This document shows, piece after piece, positions 1-11,490 of a stretch of 64,000 nucleotides of DNA (position 1 is the first letter of the stretch; each line of letters starts with the position of its first letter). The stretch lies in contig OZ010586.1 in the NCBI GenBank assembly GCA_963932145.1, forward strand, positions 71,321,365 through 71,385,364, given 5' to 3'. The notes beneath the pieces are model-generated. The model saw nothing but the letters and a program-made list of their open reading frames with translations, was not told where the DNA came from and searched no databases. Source of the DNA: Acanthosepion lycidas. Lineage: Eukaryota > Mollusca > Cephalopoda > Sepiida > Sepiidae. A program made the position numbers and the translations under genes.

Positions 1-576
1 TTAGCAGAACAGAGATTTTTGCAAGACAATAAAGCCACTAAGACACAAGAATGTGAAAGAATTAGGAACAGAAACATTAATAATGAGCCAGATGTGGAAA
101 GAGTAATCGGGGTGGAACAGTAGATAGTAACTGACATTGCATTTAAATTTTTGCAGATTAAAATTTGCTGGAAAGTATAGAGCCGTGAGGGAGTTCCACA
201 AGCAAGAATTGTAAGAAAAGAAACTGTTAGCATAGAATTTACAGTTACATCTAGCCAGCTCAACTGTAAATTGATAAGATCTCAATGCCAGTTTATTACT
301 GCACTTAAATTCAAAAAGTCTAGGAACCATAGTGAATAGTTCATCTGAACAATTACTATGGAAGAAAAAAACAGAGGGAAACTTACAGCAGTTTGAAAGT
401 ATCACTGAGTCCTCTTTGGATTTTATCAAGGAGCTTGAAGTCAATAGCAGGAAAACCAGACTATATGTGGCATCAATATTCTAAGCATGGATGAACAGAA
501 GACTTATAGATATGTAAGATAGATTCTGGAGAGAAAAAAATGCCTCGCACAACAGAGTGAACCAACTTTCTTAGCA
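1..576 (-). pseudogene. LINE-A copy: 3' end of reverse transcriptase ORF and 3' tail
   Basis: Read on the minus strand this encodes the C-terminal part of a jockey/CR1-group non-LTR retrotransposon polyprotein. The recognisable pieces are a CSDELF...VPRL segment, ELARCNCKFYANSFF and CLWNSL, followed by a tail with CTTAGTGGCTTTATTGTCTT. The same block recurs about ten times in the window, so it is an interspersed LINE. The copy is 5'-truncated, has frameshifts, and runs off the left edge. A 147-codon open frame covers positions 1-444, but no intact enzyme is possible. The upstream part (about 480-576) matches the same region of the next copy. Confidence 0.85.
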
Positions 577-672
577 AGTTTAGGATTGGGAGAGACATTG
601 AAAAGAGAAAATTTACTAAGAGCTACAAAAGACAGGAAATTGTAGAGAGCCATGTTGCAAATATCTAAAATC
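577..672 (+). pseudogene. LINE-B 3' tail fragment
   Basis: The plus strand reads as LLRATKDRKL then a stop then RAM, the C-terminal end of a second LINE family (LINE-B) that is seen more fully at 36.95-37.4 kb. Only about 95 bp remain. It abuts the oppositely oriented LINE-A copy to its left. Confidence 0.55.
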
Positions 673-1139
673 CAAATTAAACAGAGAGAAGAAAAACAAA
701 CAAGACTAATTTGCCAGTTTTCTTTTAAAAAAAAATGCAATGAAAATGGAAAGTATGAGAGAAAATAGGTTTATAGAATATGAGAAAAAAAAATCTTTTT
801 TCTTGAATGAAGATAATTTGATCTCATTTATATATATATCTCACAAATCTATCAAAGGTTTGTGGCATCACCTCTGAAAAAATTTAGAACAAGATTAGAT
901 TTCAATATCTGTCTGAAAAAAGAACCATTATATTGTTCTTTTCTATTAATATTTCAATGCCAAATTTTTTCTTAGCTCAAATTGTCATTTCAAATCATAT
1001 GGCAAGCCAGTTTATTAACACTTTGATAATAAAAACAGATATACACAATATACACAATCACTAATTGCTTGCGTTCTTCTTCAAACTTCTTGCCAAAGAC
1101 TAGATAAACAGCATCAGAATTAAAGTTAATATCTTTGCT
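673..1139. other. AT-rich unassigned spacer
   Basis: No gene, RNA or repeat family is recognised here. The sequence is AT-rich with short homopolymer runs and no long open frame. Confidence 0.5.
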
Positions 1140-2185
1140 TTCACCTTTTTATTTTTATGATCATTTCACCACTAGCAAGGCAATAATGCCACTTATATGC
1201 AAAGGGAGTGTGGGATAATATGAGGAAATAAAACATTATTAAGGAGAGAGAACAATAAAAGAGGAATTAAGAAAACAGAAGATAATGATTAACATTGCAT
1301 TTAATGTTTTGAAGATCCAAGTTTACTGGAAATCAAGAAGCTGTAAGAAAATCCCACAGGCAAGAAGTGCATGAGAAAAATTGTTAGCATCAAACTTACA
1401 GTTACATCTAGCCATTTTAAATGTAAAATGATGAGAGCTTGATGTCAATCTTCTACTGCACTTAAATTCAATTGAGGTACCAAAGAGGAAAGCTCATCAG
1501 AACAATTACCATGAAAGTATTTAGTGGAAAGGAGAGCTATGTTACACTGTAACTGTGGTGAGAAAGTGAATGAGGCCAAGATATCAGGTCAGGACTAATA
1601 ACATTGCAGATTGTCCTTTGGATTTTATCAAGAATGTTTAAATATATAACAGAATCACCAGACTAGATGTGATAGAAATATTCAATATACGGATAAATGG
1701 TAGACTTATAAATGGGTAAGATGGATTCTAATGAGAAAAATTGTCAAGCATGACACAGTGAACCAACTTTCCTGGAAGCAGACCTAGCAACTGATTTAAG
1801 ATAATCTTTCCACTTCATGTCAGCCAAAGATGTTAGATGGAGAAGGTGCCATGAGTCACTCTACTGGAGTTTAGCATTAGCCATGCTGATGGAAGGCAAA
1901 AATGTTTCTCTCAGATGATTAGTAGCAAGAAGTTTTTGTTTTGTGTTAAAGTTAAAATAAAACGATATCATGTCCAAGTTACCAGCAAATTGTAGGTCAT
2001 TATTGAGATCAGCTACCAATTTGACCTTAGTGAACTGAAATACTATTAAAACAGGAGTAAATAGTTGTGTCATCAATACAGACACCCAGTTGAGAACTAA
2101 TGACATCAGGAATGTTGTTGTTGAAAATCAGGCACAACGTAGGTTCAAGAATAGAGCCCTGGGGAACACCTGCTTTATTCGATAT
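1140..2185 (-). pseudogene. LINE-A copy spanning RT palm, thumb and 3' tail
   Basis: On the minus strand the order is an RT motif B-like segment (GVPQGSILEP, near 2140-2180), then a motif C-like SQLGVCIDDTTIYSC (near 2050-2100), then KVKLVADLNNDLQ (near 1980-2030), then the C-terminal domain and a 3' tail ending near 1150. The YADD catalytic box has become C-I-D-D, so both aspartates are still encoded. Stops and frameshifts separate the blocks. It is a 5'-truncated, inactive retrotransposon copy. Confidence 0.85.
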
Positions 2186-2684
2186 ATAAATCAAAAATAT
2201 ATATATTGTTGTAACCTAGGGAAGGTTACTGAATAGAATAATCAAAGAAAAGTTGGTAATGAACAATAATACTTGGGACAAGAACACACATATAAGTTTT
2301 GCCAATGGTGTATAGATGAAGCAATCAACAGCTGGAAGTGAGTCAAATGAATTCTACAATGAATCTCCAACTGCAGGATATCTACTAACCACCCCACGTG
2401 GTCAGGTGTGGTGCAAGGCAAAGTTTCTTGCGAAGTATCAGAGCCAATGGGCTCAGTCAAAAATTCACCTGTATAAAGTGGGATCGGGTAGCTGTTTCCC
2501 GAGATGAGACTCTGCCCTTCAACATAACCTTGTCTGGTGATCCTTTCTGTTCGGAGGCAGAGAGTTTGACCAGCACAGCTGGAGACAAATCTTCAAATAT
2601 AGACCAACATACAGTATTTACTACAGTATTTATGTGAATGGAGACATACCCATTATCATCCATATGTATGCTACAACATATATA
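2186..2684. other. Unassigned, slightly less AT-rich stretch
   Basis: Overlapping frames of 63-79 codons occur on both strands (2242-2663). None contains a recognisable domain. Base composition is less AT-rich than the surroundings, which could mark an unrecognised repeat. Confidence 0.4.
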
Positions 2685-2778
2685 TTAGGTTGGTGCAAAA
2701 ATAATGATGTAATAATGTTTTTTGACGTATTTTTAACGTCAAAAAACGACATTATTACGTCGTTATTTTTGCACCAAC

Positions 2779-2782
<4 letters not shown>
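2685..2782. mobile_element. Mariner-type MITE, 98 bp
   Basis: The element starts TTAGGTTGGTGCAAAAATAA and ends with the reverse complement of that sequence, giving a near-palindrome with GACGT-rich inner arms. It is flanked by TA on both sides, as expected for mariner insertion. Two further copies lie at 21043 and 25294. The ends and length closely resemble the ~80-bp human MADE1 element derived from a mariner. No transposase with these ends is present in the window. Confidence 0.9.

Positions 2783-2822
<40 letters not shown>
2783..2822. repeat. (TA)n array
   Basis: Pure TA dinucleotide array directly abutting the mariner MITE. TA is the target site of mariner elements. Confidence 0.95.
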
Positions 2823-2826
<4 letters not shown>

Positions 2827-3619
2827 TTAAATAATTAAGAAAGAGACAACCTTAAGGTTCCATGACTATAATTTATTTCCCCAGAAAACATATTTTCCTG
2901 GTTCATTAGGTCACATCTCTAATTACAAAAGGATTAAGTTTCTTTTATTTTTAATGAAATTTTTGAGGGATAGTTTTAGATTGATATAAGGTGACAGCGG
3001 TGATGGGAAAGGTCTATCTTGGAAATGTAAAATAGGGATAAGGTTGTTTTTAAACCATCTTTAATAATTTACTTAGGTTCAAGTGTACTCAGTTAAGAGG
3101 CCAGACAATTTGACCTCTTAAATAATTTTTTGATAGGAAGAGAAAAGAAGAAAAAAGAAAGACAAATTGTGAAGCAGGTGAGGGGGAGAAGGAGGAAGAA
3201 TAAAGAAAGATTTAAGCAGGGGGTAGTAAGAAGGAAGAGTGAGTTATCATATGTAGGCATATTATGGTGACACTTTGAAAGCACATCAATATAATTTATA
3301 GTTAATACATAAAGTATTAAAGATTACCAGCAGAGTAGGAATAAAATAAGATATATTAATAATAATGATATTATTAATAATATTATGTTTATGGCGTCAG
3401 TTTGTAGAAAGAGACACCTTTAAATTTAAAATTTGTAGGTGAAAATAGTCATTAACTTATTAGTATCTTAATTCCAATTGTAAGAAAAATTTTGCTCTGT
3501 TTAATGAAAATAAACATTGACCACTTTTTGTGAGTCAGTTTTAACATTTAATATTTAATATTTCAAATTCTGTATTGTGTTAATAGGACTCACTTGGATT
3601 ATATCAACAGATTACTACC

Positions 3620-3621
<2 letters not shown>
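2823..3621. other. Unassigned AT-rich spacer
   Basis: Contains a purine-rich run (about 3130-3240) and short AAT repeats (about 3345-3390). No gene or known repeat family was recognised. Confidence 0.45.
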
Positions 3622-3663
<42 letters not shown>

Positions 3664-3676
3664 TATATATATATGG
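3622..3676. repeat. (GT)n(TA)n array
   Basis: A short GT run passes into an interrupted TA array. Confidence 0.9.
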
Positions 3677-4480
3677 TTAATACAAATATAAATTTCGACT
3701 TAAGAGTTTTGTAGATGAACCTTTTTGCGACTGTTTGGTTCACTTGGCAGGGGCTTTCAACAAGTCTCTTTGAATTGGTTTACCTGAAATCGTTTGAACC
3801 CTGATAAAAAAAAAAAAAAACTCCATGAATTTAAATGCTCATTTTTCAAGCATGAATGATTTTTTGGAAAACTGATGCAATATAATCATCTTGTTCTCTT
3901 TTATTTAATTTGTGCTGTACTAAGCTTAGTAAATATCAGCAAAGATCTTATACTTTTTATGTCTGTATTCCTGTGATTGGAGGAACTTCTGCTATATGTT
4001 CTTTATTGATTAATGAAATTATATTTGGAAGAAAGATAGAGCTTCAAAGTATATAAGAGAGAGTATAAAATTTCAATTGGGAAATGATTTTATAAAAATC
4101 TAGTGTGACAAATATAAAATACAGTATAATAATCCAGTATGAATTATAAAGTATAAAAAATATAAAATACAGTATAAAAATATACAGAATAAAAATATAG
4201 TATAAAAAGTTCAAATGAGAAATGATTTTGTAAACAATGTCAGAGAAAAAATGCTGATGCAGATTTCAACCTAAAAGATCATGAGAAATCTTAAAGGTCA
4301 AACACAGAACCTTAAATTACCTGCATACTTGTCCATTGATAATTAATCCTCTTTGATTAAAACACAATTAATGGATTAAAACCTCATTTTACCTGAAGAA
4401 TTTAAATTCTTTTTTTATTTGTTTCCATTTCATTCATTGTGTATTTTTGCTTTCTTCTTTCACTCATTCTTTGATATTTC
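3677..4480. other. Unassigned spacer with short TATAAAATA-type repeats
   Basis: Short imperfect repeats of TATAAAATACAGTATAA occur at about 4110-4210. Otherwise AT-rich with nothing recognised. Confidence 0.45.
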
Positions 4481-4484
4481 CTTC

Positions 4485-5105
4485 TACACTTATTAGCCCT
4501 TCTTTCTTTCTACCCAAATATCTTTTGTCTTTTCTTTCATTTTCATTCTACATTGATTACCCTTTCTTCCTTTCTACCCAAATATCTTTTGTCTTTCCTT
4601 TCTTTTTCATTCTACATTGATGACCCTTTCTTCCTTTCTACCCAAATATCTTTTCTCTTTCCTTTCTTTTTCATTCTACATTGATTACCTTTCTTCCTTT
4701 CTACCCAAATATATTTTGTCTTTTCTATCTTTCTCATTCTACATTGATTACCTTTCTTCCTTTCTACCCAAATATATTGTCTTTCCTTTCTTTTTCATTC
4801 TACATTGTTTACCCTTTCTTCCTTTCTACCTAAATATCTTTTGTCTTTTCTTTCTTTCTCATTCAACATTGATTTCCTTTCTTCCTTTCTACCCAAATAT
4901 ATTTTGTCTTTTCTTTCTTTCTCATTCTACATTGATTACCCTTTCTTCCTTTCTACCCAAATATCTTTTGTTTTTCCTTTCTTTTTCATTCTACATTGAT
5001 TACCCATTCTTCTTTTCTACCTAAATATCTTTTGTCTTTCCTTTCTTTTTCATTCTATATTGTTTACCCTTCTTTCCTTTCTACACACATTTCTTTTGTT
5101 ATTCT
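4485..5105. repeat. Pyrimidine-rich ~63-bp tandem array
   Basis: About ten imperfect units carry CATTGATTACCCTTTC and TACCCAAATATCTTTTGTC with a period near 62-65 bp. Because many units are close to 63 bp (21 codons), plus-strand frames stay open over several units and give a fake repetitive hydrophobic peptide (FLPKYLLSFLSF...). Unit lengths vary and the frame breaks, so this is a minisatellite and not a gene. The plus strand is nearly all C and T with few purines. Confidence 0.85.
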
Positions 5106-5805
5106 TTTCTTTTTTATTCTGCCCTTATTTATTCAACTTTACCTTCTTTTTCTTTTATCCTCTTTTACGCCTTTCATTTTCCTTTTTTCTATCTTGACTT
5201 ATATCAACACATAATTCCTTTTATCAGATTAGCATCATTTCTAGAGTGGTAAATATGCAATCAAACACGCAATAAAGAAAATACTTTAGTAAAAATGACT
5301 AGATTTGATGGACTATTTCAAACTATAAGCTCAACAGACTAAACTTAACTTAGTCCAGGTACAAACCACAATTGTAGGAAATTGACTACACAGTCATAAT
5401 GATCTGTTAGACTACTTTCCTACATTATTATGTAACAAGGATTATTCTAATTTAAACTTGACTTTGTACTATATGTATAATAATGCCATAGTATCTACTT
5501 TACATTCCTACCGATGGTGTGCATTATGCTTCAAAATATAAAAGCAAGCTGCACCCACCTTAAAAGATCAACTGGTATAAAGGAGCAATGAAACCAGTCT
5601 ATGTCTTTCTTTTCATATTCATCTGCTTCCTTTTCATCTACTTTTCTTTTCATTTTTCTCTCTCTTTCTTACATACCCTCTACATTTCCTCTTTACTCCT
5701 TCTTTTCACAACATCCTCTCCATTGCTTTCTCAATTCTGTAATATGGAAATGAACTGACAGACATTGATTTATTCATTCATTTTATACAGTTCTCATTTT
5801 ACGGC
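5106..5805. other. Unassigned spacer
   Basis: Continues pyrimidine-rich to about 5200, then ordinary AT-rich sequence with another CT-rich patch near 5600-5710. No gene recognised. Confidence 0.45.
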
Positions 5806-5809
5806 AGTC

Positions 5810-6000
5810 CTGGGTATGATGATAAACTATATCCAGTAGCAAGGCTTCTGATCGAGAGATTGTAAGTTTTGAGGAGTGTGGAACAATCTCTTAATTGCTG
5901 TTATTCCCAAATCTACAATGACCGGGGTGGTAGCACCTGTTAGGGTCCCAGCTATGGGCAAATATTGAATCGTCCAAACAAAAACTTTATGAAAGTATAA
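5810..6000 (+). repeat. Dispersed repeat D1, copy 1
   Basis: About 190 bp closely match 15535-15735, sharing GGTATGATGATAAACTA, CAGTAGCAAGGC and GGTAGCACCTGTTAGGGTCC. Function unknown. It could be part of a larger interspersed element. Confidence 0.7.
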
Positions 6001-6443
6001 AAAATACATTTTAATAGTAAAAATACAAGGAATATGTTTTTATATAAGAAAGACCAACAATTCATATAGTAAAACGGTCAGCAATTTATTTTATTTGTAG
6101 CTGTAGGCATAAAATTGCATTTAAAATATATTTAGTTGAAGACATAAAATTGCATTCAAACTATTTGCATTTCAGCATTAAATAACCCATAGAGGTTGAT
6201 ATACTGCAAAACAAAATCAATCAAAATCATCCAAACCAACTATTTTAATGTGCTGTTGTCACCACTCCCTCCATTTCTTAATTGTGGTTCATGGTGACAT
6301 TCAAGGCAATTTGCTTACCAGATCCTTCTACACAGGGGATGTTGAAGTTGCCTCATCCTTGTTCTCAGAGGTGGATTTGTTTTTGAAGTTACTTTCTTCT
6401 AACCTTTGCCTAACAAGCCAGTGGTTTGTGTTCAAAGTTTCCT
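6001..6443. other. Unassigned, with a repeat tail shared with 57.8 and 59.0 kb
   Basis: Positions 6175-6225 share the AAATAAC..ATAGAGGTTGATA pattern with sequences downstream of SINE copies at 57.8 and 59.0 kb. The rest is unrecognised. Confidence 0.35.
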
Positions 6444-6600
6444 AGACTGGTTGCCACCCAAGCTCAGTCTGTCCTGCTGTTTTACTCATAGAGATTGATA
6501 GCAATGCATATATTGAGTAATACATTTCAAACAGTGCACAGAAATTGCAAAAGTGGTGGGAAGAGACACTTTGATCATAGTTGCCAATCCATACATTTTT
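6444..6600 (-). repeat. SINE-1 fragment plus unassigned sequence
   Basis: Positions 6444-6487 read, in reverse, like the GGACAGACTGGG...GGCAACC middle of the SINE seen fully at 20047-20335. The remainder is unassigned. Confidence 0.45.
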
Positions 6601-7082
6601 TTTTAAGCATTTCACCCTGAGGAAGGCAGGAGTGCCACTAACATGCAAGGAGTTACAGAAAGTGAGAGCAAGAGTAAAGAGGAGTGTTTGATAAAGGATA
6701 AAGAGAAGGATGGGAATCAGGATCAAGGCATCAGAAGATGTTGATTGACATTACATTTGAATATATGAAGATTATAGCTATCAAGGAAGCAAGTAAGAGG
6801 AAGGGAGCTCCACTGTTGGGAAGTGCAAGAGAAGAAGCTGTTAGAGTAGAAGAGGTGGTTACATTTAACTGTTTCAACAGTGAAAGGGTGGGATCAAGTT
6901 GGGGTACCAGTGAAAGTAGCTCATCAGAGCAGTTGCCATGAAAATATTTGTAGAAAAGACAGAGAGAAGCCACATCACGTGTCTGAGGAAGTGATGAGAT
7001 CCTAGATCAGGACCTATCACATTGCATATCCATCTCTGGATTTTGAGAACCTCGAGATGAACAGCAGGGGCACCAGACCATA
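6601..7082 (-). pseudogene. LINE-A 3' end
   Basis: The minus strand encodes MASLCLFYKYFHGNCSDELL followed by a diverged tail region and the TTTCACC 3' terminus near 6605. It holds 80 codons of the C-terminal RT-associated domain. The copy is 5'-truncated and belongs to a slightly different subfamily from the copy at 1-576. Confidence 0.8.
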
Positions 7083-8250
7083 CTTTTTTTTCATTTTATA
7101 TGAAAGATTTTTGCTTAAATTGTTTTGTTCTGAACTTCAACCATGAAGAAGTGTAAATTCTGCTTATAATATTTCTGACATGTTGAATCTTGACCAAACA
7201 GATCAAGTTATCTTATTGCAATATATTCCCCTGATAACCGACCAGTAACTGAGCTATACCAATCAGTTTTCTTCACAAAGCACCATGAGTTTAAGATTAG
7301 AAAATATATTAATCCTGTCTCTGTTAAGCTTTTCCTTAAGGCTTTATTAAGAATAAATTACTTTATCTAATTTTTATCTGAGATGTAGAATTATTGTTAC
7401 TTATGAGCTGGACCTATTGAAATTACATGAGTGTTAACAAGTGAGACTAGAAATTATCATATGCCTCTTTTCTTCTCTTCTTTTGCCTTCTGACTATATC
7501 AGTTCAGCCTCTCCTTTTTATATGGGAATCTTTGATTAGGAAAGAACAAAGAGACATTAGGTTTTATGACCCACAAAATTCCACTAAATTGTCCTAATAG
7601 ATAAAAGCATTAAGTGCATCTAATTATCTTGTATTGGTGAGTTCAGTTCCTGGGTCAGACAATGAATTTATATGCTCTTGTGCAGTGGAAGAAATAAAAT
7701 TGGATTTACAAGGACAAATTAACAAAGGATAAAATAGCATTAAAAATTGACTAATACAAGATGATGTCCTTGAGCATGGACTGTGAAATGAGAATAGTTG
7801 ACTCGCATGGGATAAATAAAATGTTCAGTTCAAAATTTCAAGGATGTTACTGAATATCTCAATCATCTGAAGAAGCAGTTAAACCCATAGCCCTAAAGAA
7901 TTCATTTTACCCAAAGGGAGATAATAGTCCTGTGCATTCCTACACATGTACAAAGAGAAATATGTGGAACAAGAAATTGTTAACTGTCATTATAAAGATA
8001 ACATTAATATGAAATGTATGGTTTATTTTCTGAAACTAGTTTTAGAAGTTGTTCATCCCTAGAAATGTCATTATAATAAACAAATGATTGTGATACCTTG
8101 AATAAAGTAATGTGTACACGATATCAGATATTCTTATAGAAGTCAACGTTTTTACAATAATGTTCATAATAACCGGCAGATGTTGATAAGATTATCAGAC
8201 AAAATCAATGACAGATGGATTCAGGACAAATTCTATATTCGTATTAATCC
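7083..8250. other. Unassigned AT-rich spacer
   Basis: No coding potential or repeat family recognised. Confidence 0.5.
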
Positions 8251-8441
<191 letters not shown>

Positions 8442-8584
8442 TTAGTGGTAAATATATACATACATATGCAAAATATATAAATATATATACATACATGCAT
8501 ACACATACATATATATTTTTTGAATAAAAAAATTCCAAGAGGATAGAATCCAGGTAGAACTCAATGTCCAGGACAGAGTAAGGA

Positions 8585-8650
8585 TATAATAAAAAGGCTT
8601 AAACACTAATATTCCATGGTTAATATTAGTGTTTAAGCCTTTTTATTATA
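8585..8650. repeat. Perfect 29-bp hairpin
   Basis: Positions 8585-8613 are the exact reverse complement of 8622-8650, with an 8-nt loop (CCATGGTT). It is followed at once by a TA array. Probably the core of a small foldback element. Confidence 0.9.
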
Positions 8651-8651
8651 T

Positions 8652-8700
<49 letters not shown>
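8651..8700. repeat. (CA)n(TA)n array
   Basis: TA array between the hairpin and the mariner inverted repeat. Confidence 0.95.
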
Positions 8701-8702
<2 letters not shown>

Positions 8703-8704
8703 GA

Positions 8705-9360
8705 CAGAGTGTAATGGGTAAATTGTCGCCATTTTATATTTTTAATTTTGTGCATCTGCATTGTTTGTTTTTGAATTTGTTAACTGCATAGTATTGTAGG
8801 GTCAGTTGGGCTTCAGTACAAGCATTTCAGAGTGTTTGAGTGCCAATCTGAAGACAGTGGAGTTGGATGAGTCTAATGGTGATAATGAGGGTATAGCAGC
8901 TTGGAAAACTCACTCTGATTGTTCTGATCAGAAAAGAACTCCTGAATTTGGTGGTGAGGGCCTCAGACTCAATACGGTGACCTACATCAAGTGCCTTGAG
9001 GTGGTAGTTCTGCCCTGTGTCAAGAGGGAGGCTGCTGGATGACCTTATATCAGGCAACAGGACTCTGCATCATGCCACACAAGCACGATAACTCAGTGAT
9101 GGATGTCAGACAATTTCTGTGACCACATCACCCCTTATATCTGGCCACCTAATTCCCCAGACTGCAACCCCCTTAATTATTATGTGTGGGGCATAGTTGA
9201 GTGAGAAACCAAAAAAAAAAAAAAACTCCTTGTAACACCAAAGATGAACTGAAAGCAAGGATTATGGCAGCATTCACCAAATTAAACAAGGAGGCTGTCC
9301 AGGAGAGTTGTAGGAGGTTTCAAAATCCAATGGCAATTTTATTAAATGAATTAGTATGTG
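8705..9360 (+). pseudogene. Mariner-family transposon, deleted copy 1
   Basis: It starts with CAGAGTGTAATGGGTAAATT, matching the inverted repeat of the copy at 27540. Blocks of a mariner transposase follow: LDESNGDNEG, GLRLNTVTYIKCLE, QQDSASCHTS, SDNFCDHITPYIWPPNSPDC and TKDELKARIMAAFTKLNKEAVQ. A large internal deletion joins the N-terminal region to GLRLNT, stops are present, and the right inverted repeat is missing. The D of QQDS and the D of NSPD are kept, with 32 residues between them by my count. Inactive. Confidence 0.88.
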
Positions 9361-9560
9361 TACATGGGATTCACCAGCCAGAGATGATAGTTTGTTTCTT
9401 GCTAAAAGCAATCATCAAGCCTGACGATTGATGTTTAGCATCAAACAGACTCTCGCTTCTGATTATTGCCTTCAGTGTCCACATTTATATTTACATACAC
9501 ACTACCCTTGACATTGAGCACTTTAACCCATAAATATAGCATACCTTAAACTTATATTTT
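9361..9560. repeat. Spacer with ATTGAGCACT boundary motif
   Basis: ATTGAGCACT at 9513-9522 is followed by TAACCCATAAATATAGCATA and a TA array. The same arrangement recurs at 35.68 and 45.05 kb and in reverse at 44.87 kb. It appears to be the terminal segment of a (TA)n-associated repeat family. Confidence 0.65.
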
Positions 9561-9582
9561 ATAATATATATATATGTATATA

Positions 9583-9640
<58 letters not shown>
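9561..9640. repeat. (TA)n array
   Basis: Interrupted TA dinucleotide array next to the ATTGAGCACT motif. Confidence 0.95.
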
Positions 9641-9643
<3 letters not shown>

Positions 9644-9918
9644 TGTTGTTGGTTGAGTTCTAATGTACTGTTGAGGTGGTTTTAAGTAGTTGTGTGTTCT
9701 GTTGTCCTCATTGTATTTTGGGGACCTCCTTGTATTTTTGAATATCAGTTTTAAGATGCTGTATTCTCTCTTTGACTATTGTTATTATCTTTTTGACTAT
9801 TGTTAGTTATCAAGGTTTCTCCATGCTGGTGTTATGTTCCTTGCTGGCTGCTGGGTCGTGTTATTTGTTTAATGTATATTTGGGCAGCAGCCTTTCTTTT
9901 AAACATCTTTTGTTCAAT
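9641..9918. other. Unassigned T-rich spacer
   Basis: T-rich on the plus strand, between a TA array and a foldback hairpin. Nothing recognised. Confidence 0.45.
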
Positions 9919-10061
9919 ATGATGGAAAAGGAAAATTTTATTAATTTTTTTTATTTAGTTTTTCCAGTGTTCTTACATTTTTAGTTTTGTGGGAATGACA
10001 AACAGAAAAATGTAAGAATGTTGGAAAATCTAAATAAAAAAATAAAATTTTCTTATTCATC

Positions 10062-10062
<1 letters not shown>
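9919..10062. repeat. Foldback element with ~60-bp arms
   Basis: Arm 9919-9981 pairs with 10006-10062 with few mismatches. ATGATGGAAAAGG opens the left arm and its complement closes the right arm. A TA array follows directly, the same layout as the hairpins at 8585 and 49646. Confidence 0.85.

Positions 10063-10128
<66 letters not shown>
10063..10128. repeat. (TA)n array
   Basis: TA dinucleotide array with one CA interruption. Confidence 0.95.
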
Positions 10129-10132
<4 letters not shown>

Positions 10133-10349
10133 GCTAAAAATAAAAATAAAATCTATCCTTGTTAATTGCTAATAGAATAGCAGAAAGTGCTTGCATATAT
10201 AGAACATACAAACAGTATTTACACACTTTATATCCAGAAAAGAAAACACTTATATGAACATGATAAAAATTGAATAAAATGCTTAACACAGTATCTTTTC
10301 TTCTGTTTTTAATGAAACTTGTATAAAAGAGGGATTGCTACCAAAATAC

Positions 10350-10353
<4 letters not shown>
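10129..10353. other. Unassigned spacer between TA arrays
   Basis: AT-rich, no features recognised. Confidence 0.45.

Positions 10354-10413
<60 letters not shown>
10354..10413. repeat. (TA)n array
   Basis: Pure TA array to the left of the hammerhead motif. Confidence 0.95.
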
Positions 10414-10416
<3 letters not shown>

Positions 10417-10598
10417 AAAGAGGTTGTAGTGGTTCCAATGAGAGAAAAGTATGTATATTAAAAAGAAGAATTCTTGAATTCAAGAAAGAAATTCGGATTA
10501 CTAACACAAAAACAGAAAATGTCTCATATCAAGAATATTTAACATTGAAAAACAAAAGAACAAATTAATTATTTTTAATAATATGTGGAAATCTCCGC

Positions 10599-10643
10599 TT
10601 TTACCTGAAGATGGTCACGAGACCAGAAACACGTGTAGTAAAA
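10599..10643 (+). ncRNA. Hammerhead ribozyme, type I, complete core
   Basis: A self-cleaving RNA motif. Stem I is UUUUAC (10599-10604) with GUAAAA (10638-10643), six pairs. The core CUGAAGA fills 10605-10611. Stem II is UGGUC (10612-10616) and GACCA (10621-10625) around an ACGA loop. GAA is at 10626-10628. The self-complementary ACACGUGU (10629-10636) forms a very short stem III. A at 10637 completes a GUA cleavage triplet, so cutting is predicted after 10637. All invariant hammerhead positions are present (consensus CUGANGA...GAA...NUH). Such short stem III type I hammerheads are known from Penelope-like elements and retrozymes and often act as dimers. It lies between two (TA)n arrays. Activity is not shown by sequence alone. 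Confidence 0.78.
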
Positions 10644-10722
10644 TTATGGAAAATAAAGCATATTTTTTTCTAAATAAATCCACATTACAACCAAAAACGT
10701 TTGTGGCACCTCTCTTCTCTTC

Positions 10723-10728
<6 letters not shown>

Positions 10729-10787
<59 letters not shown>
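10729..10787. repeat. (TA)n(GT)n array
   Basis: TA array with a short GT end, to the right of the hammerhead motif. Confidence 0.95.
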
Positions 10788-10795
<8 letters not shown>

Positions 10796-11490
10796 AAACT
10801 TGAAGTGAATAATTACATTGTTTGACTAAAATTAACAAACATTGCTAGTAAGATTAATATTATCCACTGAGAAAGAGTTAAAAAAAACTGTCTTGAAAAG
10901 ACCAGAGCATATATTTTCTAAAATTATGTTATATTAAATATGCCACTAAATCCCATCCATTTATGCTCTGATTCGTCACTTCTAACCATTAATAGATTAC
11001 TAAATATTAAAAAATGTCCTCTCCAGCATCAAGTGATATCTGATTGGCCAACCCATGTTTCCAGGGAGAACATGACAACATTTGCCAAGCATGATGTCAT
11101 GTCAAGGTGAGAAAGACATCTGTAATCTAATTAATCTTCAACCTTTCTCAGTGTGTCAGAAATATCAAAAACCCATATCTGCTTGTTCTTATCTAAGGCA
11201 GAATTCTCTTGTTCCATGTTTCCAAAATGTACTAACCAATCTGCAAAGACAATAAAAAAGCTGAGTGACATGAAATTCCATTAACCTTATCGAGACCTGA
11301 ATGTTGTTATCAACCCAGAAATTCTTTGATTATGATGTCTCATATCCAATTCCAAAGGACTTCAAAAGAAAATTTGTTTGGAACCTAGAATAGTAGAGCT
11401 TGATTGATTGATTTGTTTTTACAGCCTATAAACCTTTTTCAGGTTATTTAAAACCTGAAAACATTTTTAGATTGTAAGAATTTGGGGGAT
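10788..11490. other. Unassigned spacer
   Basis: No coding or repeat signal recognised. Confidence 0.5.

Noticed and set aside
4617-5214. Repetitive Phe/Leu/Ser/Tyr-rich proteins of up to 135 codons
   Set aside because: They result from a ~63-bp pyrimidine-rich tandem array; unit lengths vary and break the frame, and no domain is present.
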